64,000 nt of DNA from Trichoderma breve. Its lineage: Eukaryota; Ascomycota; Sordariomycetes; Hypocreales; Hypocreaceae. The stretch covers positions 744,001-808,000 of the forward strand of contig NC_079233.1 of NCBI RefSeq assembly GCF_028502605.1. The letters are read 5' to 3'. Both the position numbers and the translations under genes were made by a program. Under the pieces are notes generated by a model. It was not told the origin of the DNA. It saw nothing but the letters and a program-made list of their open reading frames with translations, and made no database searches. Below, piece after piece: positions 34,662 to 44,939 of this stretch (positions within the stretch are counted from its first letter, which is position 1; every line of letters starts with the position of its first letter).

Positions 34662-35039
34662 CGTGTGGTTGTTTGTGTATATGTGTATGTTCTCGCTCAA
34701 AAATACAATATGCGAATCTTTTGCGAGAGCTCCGGAGTTCGGTAGATGCGACCAAGGCGTCCGTAGCGTTCTCAGGGTGCTGCCATCTTCGGCTCATTGA
34801 CGTAGTTCCACATCGCATCGCAGCACGTCGGAATTCTGCCATGCGCCACCGCCAAAATTTACAGACCCACCATGCAGCCTCTTGAACCTGTAGCTCATTG
34901 TAAAAAACCAATCATCAACGAGAAGCATTAGATCTAGTACCATTGAGCCGTATCAGGGACAATTCGAGTATACTCTGCAGCTTTTGTCTCATTATTTCAT
35001 CCGTCTACCATACAATTGTGTCAGTAAAGCACCGCCAAG
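34662..35039. promoter_or_regulatory. Bidirectional promoter, roadblock gene and IPI1
   Basis: The 378 bp between divergent start codons serve both genes. No TATA-like or named factor site stands out. Confidence 0.6.
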
Positions 35040-36178
35040 ATGGGTTCCAGCGCCAAAAAGAAGGCGGAGAAGAAGAAGGATTTTCAGGTACAGTCTCTCA
35101 TATACTGGTTGTCTGAGGGCCATTTACTCACGAGTTGCCAGAAACCCAAGTATAAGGTGGGAAAGGCTAAGCCAAAGGCCTCAAATTTCACAGACACAAG
35201 CTTCAGATCCAAAGGTATGACCACCTTGATGATAATTCACAAAGCAAAGGCCGTCACTAACAGCCACCAGCAATTGTTATGAACCAGCAGTCACTATCAA
35301 CTGTTGCCCCAGATGTCGTTCAGCAATTCAAGCACAACCTCTCTCTAGCTTCCTCCTCACGGAATGATAAACAGCGCCGTGACGCCTTGGCATACCTCAC
35401 CAGCCAGCTCTCCTCACATCCTCCAGTCAATCCCGTTGGGACAAACATCCTCCTCTCTAAACTCCTTCCTCTTATCTCAGATAGCTCAACGCCCGTTAGG
35501 AGTCAACTATTAAAGCTACTCCGAGTACTCCCCGAGGATGAAGCAAAACACAGCACTGAACAGGCCATCATGTTCATCCGAGCAGGCATGACACATCTAT
35601 CAGCTGATATTAGCGGTGACTCTCTTGGAGTGATGGAGTGGCTTCTCGACGTGGCCGAGGATGAGCTTGTCACTATTCCAGGTGGATGGGTCAAGACTCT
35701 GAGTACTTTTTGCGTCACAATGGGCTGGTCCCTGGCTTCAGCCGCTCCAGGCTGGACATCAGCTGCTCGGACTGGACTTCGAGCCAAGGATGCCCAGACA
35801 CTCGCACGCCAGATATCAATATTGTCCAGATTCCTCCAAGCTGGGCTCAAATCAGAGACTGCCGCCGCTCCCGGTCCTGATGAATACTGGGACAACCTCT
35901 ACAGGCTACCCCGTTCCTCAAACACTTTCGAGTATCTGAACTTGCTTGGGTCAAGACGAGACGAGGAGGGAGAGATGTATCCGAACCGAGAGGCAAGGCA
36001 GCAAGTATTTTATCGGCGGTTCTTCGATCCCGTAACAAAGGGAATCGAAAAAGTGAAGAAGGAAGGCGGAGCGGCAGGGAGAGCGGCCGTTGGACTCGAT
36101 CAGGTGCTGAAGAGTGGAATGGGAGATTATGCTGCCGCTGCTGGAATGGATGCTCAAGATTTGTTGAACCTGTGGTAA
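35040..36178 (+). CDS. IPI1: Pre-rRNA-processing protein Ipi1 (TEX10-like)
   Basis: Exons are 35040-35087, 35142-35214 and 35271-36178, giving 342 residues (yeast Ipi1 is about 334). The basic N-terminus MGSSAKKKAEKKKDFQ joins KPKYKVGKAKPKASNFTDTS, then SKAIVMNQQ, a pattern typical of this family. A HEAT-like helical region follows (HNLSLASSSRNDKQRRDALA, LLPLISDSSTPVRSQLLKLL). Ipi1 is part of the Rix1 complex (Rix1, Ipi1, Ipi3), which works with the Rea1/Mdn1 ATPase in ITS2 processing and 60S release from the nucleoplasm. The two small first exons mean that the long frame alone misses the diagnostic N-terminus. Confidence 0.93.
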
Positions 36179-36391
36179 ATCGTATTAGCTGATACCCTTT
36201 TAATATTATCTCTCGGAAATGAAGATGATGAAGCTCCCACTTTCTCTCACCCTACTGTAGCATGTGTATTTGCAAACTCGCGGCAGAGGCCGTTCGATAA
36301 GGTGACTAGCAAGCGGATGACAGAAAACCCGAAGCCGATAAGAATTCGAACACCCACGAGTTAAATCATACGCCTACAAGTGGAGTAGCTG

Positions 36392-36540
36392 CTATATCTA
36401 TATTTGCTTAATGAATGCTACTATATCTATATTTCTTTAGTAACTATTACTATATCTATATTTCTCTAGTAACTATTACTATATCTATATTTCTTTACTA
36501 TATCTATATTTCTCCAGTAACTACTACTATATTTATATAA
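36392..36540. repeat. 29-bp minisatellite, about five copies
   Basis: The unit starts CTATATCTATATTTCTTTAG and is about 29 bases; four further copies follow the first, one shortened to 19 bases, with point differences. The array runs into an (AT)n stretch up to about 36562. It begins about 210 bases after the IPI1 stop. Confidence 0.85.
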
Positions 36541-37295
36541 TAATATATATATATATATATTAGTTAGATAGTAGGTGTTCTTCTGCTATATAAAAGTATT
36601 AATTAATGAGTTGATGAGGTGCTTATATCTATTACTGAATGTATATACTTATTTACTTTGCAGTCTTGCTTTTCTGACCTCCGCTTGACTAGTTGCTGAA
36701 TTCTATGGCGTCTGGTTAGGTCGTCAGTACATGATGCCATAGCAGGTAACAAAATCTGTTTTCACTTTAAATTGGGCCGCAAAATTGGTGTGCGCATACG
36801 CCCGACATCAGAGAAAGCAAGTAACAAATGCATTACCGCCGGAACTTTTTGTTCAGCTTCTGTGCCTAAAGCAAGTAAACATCAATAGAATAAAGCTACA
36901 ATGACTTTGAGTCTGTAATCTGGTGGGCAGCAAGATCATATTGCATGTAGATGGCATCACCGAGTTCGAAACGAGAAGAATACGTGCACATCTTGCTGTC
37001 TCTCTCCCCGATAACTCCATCTGCCTTACATTCCAGAATGTAATGCTCAAAAGATCACACAGGAAATATCCACGAGCAAACAAGAAAAAGTGATTTCAAG
37101 GAAGGCGTTAATGAATGTCTCTTTCATCCATGCAGCTCGGCATCTTACAGACAGACACGCTGTATAGCATATTGCACTAAGAGATGCAATAACTGGCCAC
37201 ATCACTCCAGGTTATTTCAACAAAAGGGAATACTATCATGTTGCCGGTTTCAAATAAAGAAACTACTGCCACTCGCTGCCTGTTTTCGCTGTAGC

Positions 37296-37316
37296 TCGAG
37301 GTCAGAGGTTCCTTAT
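37296..37316 (+). repeat. 21-base direct repeat, copy 1
   Basis: Starts TCGAGGTCAGAGG and ends CCTTAT; identical to 38352-38372. It may mark the ends of a degenerate insertion, but no terminal motifs or element genes are seen. Confidence 0.6.
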
Positions 37317-38351
37317 TAGGGGGCAGGATGTAGCTCTTGAAGGCATTGAATGTCTGCCCTCCCCCGTCACCCTCTCCCCATATCCTTCAGAAGATAGACG
37401 GTGTTATCAGTGGTCCAACGATCATGTCCATCTCGACTGTGTGTCCTCATGACAGCCGCATTTGAGAGGTATTTGTACTCCTCCGCAATAGCCAAGGTGC
37501 CAGACCTAACGGCAAAGGTTGCTTGGACTAACCCAACATGAGACATCCATCTGTAGGTGAGTTTTGGTTGCTGCAGACCCCTCGAGCAAAATAAGTTGCA
37601 ATAACACCTTTGGTTTACTCGCTTATCTCTCGTTAGATATCTCAGTATTGTTATGGTTATAGCAGAAGAGAGAATATTGAAGCCTTCGGCCTCTCCTAGG
37701 CTGCCAGCGGCTTGCTGCATGCTGTTTTCAGTAACTGTTGGGGTGAGCATCGGAAAAGACCTTTGAAGAGGGCGATACACGTACCCGCAAAGCGTGTGGC
37801 GGCAGGAAAGAAGTTAATGACGCTCGCAGAGCGAACGTCTGGAGCCGGTGAGAAGAATAGTACACGGCGATCCAAATGCGAGAACGATCTGGAAAGGAAG
37901 AGATAGCAGAGAATAAAAGAAGAAAAAGAGAAGAGTTGGGACTATTGTAATGGGCTTGGTCCCAATAGTTATGTCGTGCTGGTTCTAGGCCGGGTGTTCG
38001 CGGCACGTAATGCTTCAAATCGTCCACATAGATAGATTACCCCATGACTTCACAAACTTGCCCTTTTCCTTTTGTTGCTTATCTTATTTTCCCAGACTTT
38101 ATCCCTAACTGAGAAGTGTCACTGTCTCTCCTCCCATTCTAATAATATCACTTACTGAATTAGAATTCAATTTTGAACATTGTCTCGAGTTTCCCTTCTC
38201 TTGTCTATATCGGATAAGGCTACTTCTTGGATCTCTGACGCATTCGGTAGATCCTCATTTTCCTCCTCTTCAAACTCATCTTCGCCCTGGCTATCGTGCC
38301 AAACAAACGGATTGAAGCCAAACATCACCATGGCAGAAGATATACCTGAGT

Positions 38352-38372
38352 TCGAGGTCAGAGGTTCCTTAT
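38352..38372 (+). repeat. 21-base direct repeat, copy 2
   Basis: Identical to 37296-37316 and 1,056 bases away in the same orientation; the flanking bases differ. Confidence 0.6.
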
Positions 38373-39119
38373 CGAGGCTATAGGGAGTTATCTTCCCTCC
38401 TTAGGCGCTCTTCTCCCCTATTCTTCTCGCTTCCTTTGATTTATAGGCCTCTCCCTCGCCCCAATGTTGTCAGTCCGCTGGCAGCTGCACCTTCCTCAAA
38501 ACTTGCTCTTTTCTTGAGGAATCCCTCTGTGCACGTGCCGTTGCCTCGTCAGCTGCAACTATTTGAAGGCAGCCTTCCTCCCCCCTCCTCCTCTTTTTTT
38601 CTCCCCTCCTCTTCTTTTCTCTTCTCCTCAGCCATCCAGTCTCTCGTGCAAAGAGGGATCCCAAGAGCATACTGCTGACTTCAGGCTCATCAAGTCTTCA
38701 AGGTAAGTGATCCATCTCATCGCCTTCCATTCTATTTGCTTCAAACACTGTCGAGTGTTTTGATTTGGCCTCTCGCCTTTCAGCATCTTCGCACTGCCTC
38801 TTCTCTCCATCTCCTACTGCCAGGTGATATTTCCAGGTCGTTGATCACCTCTCTTCACCTATCTGCATCTACCCAGATTCCATACACCATATTAGATTCC
38901 TCAAGTCATCACAAATTCTCGCCAAGGGATTTGTTCCTTCATGCTTCTTCCCCATCACTTTTCATTCTCATTTCACTTTGCATTCAGATACATCTCACTT
39001 CCTGTTACGCGTCTAGTCTCTTTTCTTCATGCAGTCCCCCTTCTTAGCAAGGCACCCAATCTAACCTTCTCTAGTCATCCAAACGTCAGCACCTACTTCA
39101 GGACATCCTTCTGTCCAAG

Positions 39120-41130
39120 ATGGCCATCCCTGAAAACGCACAAGTCGCCGAGGGCGAGGACCAGGCCGCCGCTGCTGGCTGGGTCGAGCGCACTGCCTTT
39201 GACTACACTGCCATGGCTCAGGCCCAAGCTGGCTCTACCTGGGACGGCAATGCTCGTATTTATCAGTGGAGCGATGAATACGGAGATGTCGGTCCAGCTT
39301 TTGAGGAGCTTGAAGTTGAGCTTTTTGGCTCCGCTGAGGATCGCAACAAGCACATTGGTGGCGGTCTCGATTTTTCTGCGTTCGTCTTCCACCTCCTTAC
39401 ATACTGAGACTATGCTGACTTGAACCACACAGGATCGAGAGCATCGATGTCGTTCAGGAAGGCCCTGAGCGAATTGAGTACATCAAGGCGTTTGCTGATG
39501 CCGGGATTCATCCTGTCATGATGAAGAATGTGGAACTTTCAGGATATCAAGTGCCAACTCCCATCCAAAAGTTCACTATCCCAGCCATCTTGCAAGGCTA
39601 CGATGTCATCGGCGTTGCTCAAACAGGTCAGTCAAAATATATTCCATTCAATTCGTCATATCATCTGACATTTCTACAAGGCTCTGGAAAGACTGCTGCC
39701 TACCTGATTCCCATTTTGAGCAAGCTCATGGGAAAGGCGAAGAAACTGGGCGCCGCTCGTCCCAATCCCCTCACCTTTCAGGAGGGCATTGACAATGTGA
39801 TTGCGGAGCCACTTGTGGTCGTCGTCGTTCCAACTCGTGAGCTGGCGGTGCAGATTTTCAATGAAGCCAGAAAGCTCTGTTATCGCTCTATGCTGCGACC
39901 TTGTGTCGTGTACGGCGGAACCCCAATCCGTGAGCAACTGAGTCTCCTCTCCCGAGGCTGTGACATCCTCATCGGAACTCCTGGCCGCCTCAAAGACTTC
40001 ATCGGACGCCCTGACAGACTGACTCTCCGCCGAGTCAAGTACATGGTCATTGATGAAGCTGATGAGATGCTCCAACAGGACTGGGAGGAAGAGCTCCGAG
40101 CAATTCTCTCTGGTGGAGGTATGTGTCTTTTCTCTCAATTATTCCTACATTTTACTAATGAGTGTACCATGTAGAACAAGATGAAGGGAATGTCAAGTAT
40201 GGTCTTTTTTCGGCCACCTTCCCTCGCGCGGCTCGAGCCCTCGCCAAGGAATATCTGTCCGCTTCTCATGTGCGCTTTCGTGTCGGCCGAGCCGGAAGCA
40301 CGACCGAGAACATCAAGCAGATTGTTATTGAGACTGGCCGAGAGAAGAAGAATGAGCTTCTTCTCAACCTTCTTGAGGAGATGAATAGTGTGCGCACTAT
40401 CATCTTTGTCAACAGCCGCCAAGCTGCCGATACGCTGGACGACTTCTTGTACAATATGAAGCTTCCGGTCACCTCTATTCATAGTGACCGCACCCAGGTG
40501 GAGAGAGAGGCGGCCATGCGAGCTTTTCGCAGTGGCCAAGCCCCTATTCTCGTTGCCACTGGAGTTACGGCTCGCGGTATTGATGTGCGCAATGTCATGC
40601 ACGTCATCAATTACGATCTGCCCTCGATGGATCATGGTGGAATCGAAGAGTACACTCATCGCATTGGTATGTTCTTTCCTCTTATATTTCTTATTTGATA
40701 ATGGCTAACCTTGTGGCTAGGTCGTACCGGTCGCATCGGTCACCGGGGAGTGGCGACTTCATTCTTTACCGATCGTGACGAGGCAATCGCGAGCGTTCTT
40801 ACCAGAACCTTGCTGGAGACTAACCAGGATATTCCCGACTTCCTGCAGTCCTACATTCCGGACAATTATGCCAACGGCATCAAGGTGAAGTTTGAAACGG
40901 AGTCAGACTTCGACCCCAATGATGTTGCTGGTGCTGGAGACGCCCAGGGAGGAGGCTGGGGAGGCGACGAGACAGCCAACCCGGGCTCTGGTGCAGGAGG
41001 CTGGGGCGCCTCTGGAGATTCCGGTGATGCTGCAGACTCTGGCGGTGGCTGGGGTACTGGTGGTGATGTCGCCGGAGGTGATTCTGGCGGCATCTGGGGC
41101 GCAGACGCAGCTCCCACCAAGGCATGGTGA
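39120..41130 (+). CDS. DEAD-box ATP-dependent RNA helicase (Ded1/Vasa-like)
   Basis: Exons are 39120-39379, 39433-39626, 39681-40118, 40175-40666 and 40721-41130, giving 597 residues. All helicase motifs are present: Q motif GYQVPTPIQ, motif I AQTGSGKT (restored by splicing, about residue 150), Ia PTRELA, Ib TPGRL, II DEAD (about 276), III SAT, V ARGID and VI HRIGRTGR (restored by splicing, about 461). A C-terminal tail of Gly/Trp repeats (GGGWGG, GAGGWGAS, GGGWGTGG) is typical of the Ded1/DDX3/Vasa branch. The N-terminus (EDQAAAAGWVERTAFDYTAM) is not the usual Ded1 start, so this may be a separate paralogue. The first donor is GTTCGT, an unusual form, but its use is required for the IESIDVVQ join. 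The role is RNA unwinding in translation or mRNP remodelling. Confidence 0.93.
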
Positions 41131-41638
41131 GGATAGTACTCTTGCTTGCTCTAGGTCGAGCCGGAATGGCAATATCTCGTCGTTGATTGCGGTCTGAAGA
41201 AACCAGGCAAAAGGGAACAGGCGTTATGGACATTTGAACAAGAGGTCTTTGCTACATCGTCAGGCCATCTTGAATTTACTCAAATATAGGATGATTTCGT
41301 TTTAAACCTTGACCAATGACTGACAACGTAATTCTGTAAGAGCTGTTCTTCATGGAAACGTAGGCCAGTAAAGCTCAAGGAGAGCAATGTAAGAGACGTT
41401 CGCATTTAGGATGCATATTCATTCAGTGAGTGAGTGGGTGATATATGTGTGTGCGAACACGCGCTAATATGTTTATTTTTCCTCATTACAATTACAGATA
41501 TTATCGATTTATCATTTACTATACATAAAGGCTCCAACTCATCTTCTTCATTCCTATCGAGGCACATCTGATACTCGTTTAATAAGCCGGACAAGCCCAG
41601 TATAGCACTCTATGTATATATCTATATATACCATGCGC
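41131..41638. other. Convergent 3' UTR region
   Basis: This short spacer lies between the helicase and aldehyde dehydrogenase stops, AT-rich toward its right end. No gene is seen. Confidence 0.65.
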
Positions 41639-43551
41639 TTACATGTTCTTCAAAATCTTGGTCACGCCAGCAACCTTGGTCGCCGCCGAGCCGTATCCTA
41701 CCTCGACAACGCCCTGGGTAAAGCGCCAAGAGCGGTCCTGGTTGGCAACGGGATACTGGACAGGAGGGGGAATGGCCGTCTTGATGCCCAGCCCGCCGAA
41801 GCGGTCCTCGCAGACGGCCTTTGTGTTGCAGAGGCCGCGGAGCCCTTCCTCGCCGGCAAAGCGGCCGTAGCCAGAGCCGGCGACGCCGCCAAAGGGGAGC
41901 TGGACGGCGTAGTAGGCGGCGAAGTCGTTGACGGCGACCATGCCTGCTTTCAGGCCGCGGACGATGGGCTGGAGGGCGGGGTCGCGCTCGGAGCCGTGGA
42001 CGGAGGCGCCGAGGCCGAAGTTGGGGGCGTTTGCGACGGCGAGCATGTCTTCTGCGGAGGAGGATTTTGCGCGGAGCATGGTGAGGACCGGGGCGAAGCA
42101 CTCGTTCTGGGCGATGCGCATGGAGGGGGTGACGTCGACGAGGAGGGTAGGCTGGAAGTAGTGGCCCTGTGGGTACTCCGAGTGGGAGAAGCGTTTGCCG
42201 CCGGCGAGGAGGCGGGCGCCCTGGGAGACGGCCTCGGCGATGAGGGCCTCGAGGCGGGCAAAGGAGGCGTCGGAGATCATGGCGCCCATGTCGGCGTCGG
42301 GGCCGAGGCGGATGGCCTTTACGCGGGGCTCGAGCAGCTGGACGAGGCGGTCGTAGACGGGGCCGGAGGAGATGACGCGCTCGATGCCGATGCAGTTCTG
42401 GCCGGCGGCCTGGAATGTGCCCCTGAGGATGACGTCGACGATGCGAGGCAGGTCGCCGTCTTTCCTGCCGCCGGCGGACTCGAGGACGATGAAGGGGTCC
42501 TTGCCGCCGAGCTCGGCGACGACGGGCGTGAGGCTCTTGGCGGCGCTGGCTGCGACATGGTGGGCGACGGTCTGGGAACCGATGAAGGTGATGTGACTGA
42601 TTCCGGGGTGAGACGTCAAGTGGCCGGCCGTCTCGGGCCAGCAAACGACCGTCTGGACAAGTTGTGGATCGTGTCCGTGAGCGATGAGGGCGCCGCGGGC
42701 AATGTCGAGAAAGTAGCTGCTAGACCAGGCCGTCTGCTCAGAAACCTTGACGAGGATGGCGTCGCCGGCGAAGAGCGCGCTGATGATGGGGCCCATGAGG
42801 TTGTGGAAGGGGTAGTTCCAGCTGACGAGCGCAGCAACAACGCCCAGCGGCTCGTAGTGCACCGTGTTGCGCTTGTACGACATGAGCAAGTTCGTCGGCC
42901 TGGGCGAGGGTTGTAGGGCCTTTTCGCCGTGCTTGAGCGTCCACTGGATCTTCTCCACCGTCACCAGGATCTCGCCCAGCTGAGCGTCCACCATGGTCTT
43001 GCCGCTGTCCAAGCCGGCAATACGGCAGATCTGCTCAGCATTATCCATGACATACTTCATGAGCGACCGCAGCACCGCCTTTCTCTGCTCAAACGTCGTC
43101 GTAGCCCAGACCTTTTGCGCCTCCGCGGCCGAAGCAACGGCTCGATCGATGCCGTCTGCGGTCGTGGGCTCGATATTGCCGAGGAATTGGCCCGTGGCGG
43201 GCGCGTAGCATTGAATCGCCGAGCTTCCAGAGACTTTGATGCTCGTCTGGGCGACTCTGCTGTCTTTCTCGGGCAGTTTCGGCGGCGGCACGATGTAATG
43301 GCGTGGACGGGATGCTGTGGCAGCTATGGCGACGGCGCTGGCGGAGCGGATGATGAGGCCGCATATGACGGTTGCGAGGAGCGCAAAGGCGGCTTGAAGG
43401 GCTGCCGGACTGTAAAACAGGTTAGCATTGCCGGTCAGTTTCATATATTGAAAGATGATCAGATAAAAACGTACGAAACGTCAAGCTGGGTGCCCAAGCG
43501 ACTGCTCAAGGCCGCCACAAGCGACGCGAGCTGCTCCACGAAACGCTCCAT
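41639..43551 (-). CDS. MSC7: Membrane-anchored aldehyde dehydrogenase (Msc7-type)
   Basis: Minus-strand exons are 43475-43551 and 41639-43409, giving 615 residues. The short first exon encodes MERFVEQLASLVAALSSRLG. After the join comes a membrane helix (about residues 30-55, AALQAAFALLATVICGLII), then a full aldehyde dehydrogenase domain: SWNYPFHN with catalytic Asn224, ITFIGS, VVAELGGKDPF with Glu325, and GQNCIG with nucleophile Cys365. Yeast Msc7 is a fungal dehydrogenase of this class located at the ER and of uncertain substrate. The C-terminus ends KVAGVTKILKNM. The 434-codon frame on the opposite strand (41612-42916) is a shadow. Substrate cannot be read from sequence. Confidence 0.92.
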
Positions 43552-44939
43552 TGTCAATTCTCTCGGGCCTCGCGCATCCGTCGACCAACTGAACAAAAGA
43601 CGAGGATGCCAAAAAGGCGAAAACAAAAAAGAGCGGACAGAGTGGCAGGTTGCAAGTTTATCTGAAAGGAGAATCAATCAGTCGATGCGCTACTGGAAAG
43701 TCGTTCGAATAAACTGCAGAGTGTGGGGTTAGCCAAATGACCCCTGTCAGATGAGCATTGTCCAATAATCATCGAGAATTTCTGCGCCAGCGGATATACT
43801 TTATGGATAACATCATTCTATTGTGTGAAAATACAGTAGTTACTTCTTCTAATACGCAATGGGCCTCATGTATATATACCGCAGAAATACAAGGCACATT
43901 TCGAAAACTCAAAAGATACGCAAAAAGCATCATGAAATATATATAAAGCTTTCTCATTTCCTCCCCAGAAACAAGCTACTACAATAAATTGATCCCCCTA
44001 TTGTCCACGTATCCAGGCTACGGGCATCTTTCTAGCCAGCCTCAACGCCAGCAACCACCGCTCTCTCCAGCAGCTATCCCTGCTTTGCTTTGCTTTGCTT
44101 TCGACATTTAATAGAAAAAAGGGAGAGAGTAAAAAAAGGCAAAAACATGAGAAAAGACCAACTTCCCCCAGCGCTCTCCCCTAAGTCTCTTTCTTACTCC
44201 CCCGCCTTTCGATCAAGTACATGTGTAATAATAAGGGCAAAATATACTCTTTGAGGGAATGAGTGCGTCGCTACTCAGGTCTAGAATGCAAAAAGCAAAA
44301 TAAGAGTAAAAGGAAAAAAGAAGACAACGAAGCAGAAAGGAAAACAAGAGGAGAAAATGAGAGAAACGAAGCGATAAAGCGGAATCAGAAAAAACAGGAA
44401 TATATCTTTCAACCAAAAAAAGCAAAGCAAGCAGACCCATAGTTCTCCGGTTCCCTTTCAAACGCCATGCAAAATAATAAAGGCAGGCCTCTCCCCCATT
44501 TTTCTCACAGGCTGAGACAACCTATCCCCCTCAACGGCGGCCTCTCTTATCTTTATTTCTTCTTCTTTCTCATTCTTTCTTCTCCTCCTACCGTTGAATG
44601 GCAGGTCGTATTGTGGTGGCACGTGTTACACATTTACACGCATCCGAGTATTTTTTTGGTCTTTCTTTTTTGTGGTAACTGTGCATTGTTTCCAATGCAC
44701 ACCTATATGCGGGATTGTCATTAACAAAGGCGGTAAGAGGGCAGCAATTCATAGATCGCTCATGCAGATCATCAAAAGCATGAATGGCCCGATGCAGATG
44801 CGTAAACACCACGCATCTCTGCAGCGGGGACATTAAAAAGATGTGAACTAGAGGTGGGAAGATAGAAAGACTGGTCGTGATGTAAATATACAACGAAAAA
44901 AAAAGAGGCGGGTATTATTTTTTTCTTGTCCAGCCATGT
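43552..44939. other. Intergenic; promoter of aldehyde dehydrogenase gene
   Basis: No gene is seen. Four TGCTT units lie near 44082-44101, and an A/G-rich tract (44100-44420; CT-rich on the minus strand) sits upstream of the dehydrogenase gene. The right end is 3' UTR of the flippase gene. Confidence 0.6.

Larger units (their letters stand above)
36179..39119. other. Long AT-rich intergenic region with repeats
   Basis: About 2.9 kb with no supportable gene. It includes a 29-bp minisatellite (36392-36540), an AT run (36541-36562), and a 21-base direct repeat (37296-37316 and 38352-38372). The CT-rich leader of the helicase gene occupies about 38570-39119. Frames at 37367-37780 and 37728-38027 (minus) show no known domain. 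Confidence 0.55.

Noticed and set aside
36330..36365. TGTTCGAATTC phrase on the minus strand resembling a tRNA T-loop
   Set aside because: The stem bases do not pair and no cloverleaf can be built.
41612..42916. 434-codon plus-strand frame, Gly/Asp/Ala-rich
   Set aside because: Antisense shadow of the aldehyde dehydrogenase gene caused by G+C-biased third positions.
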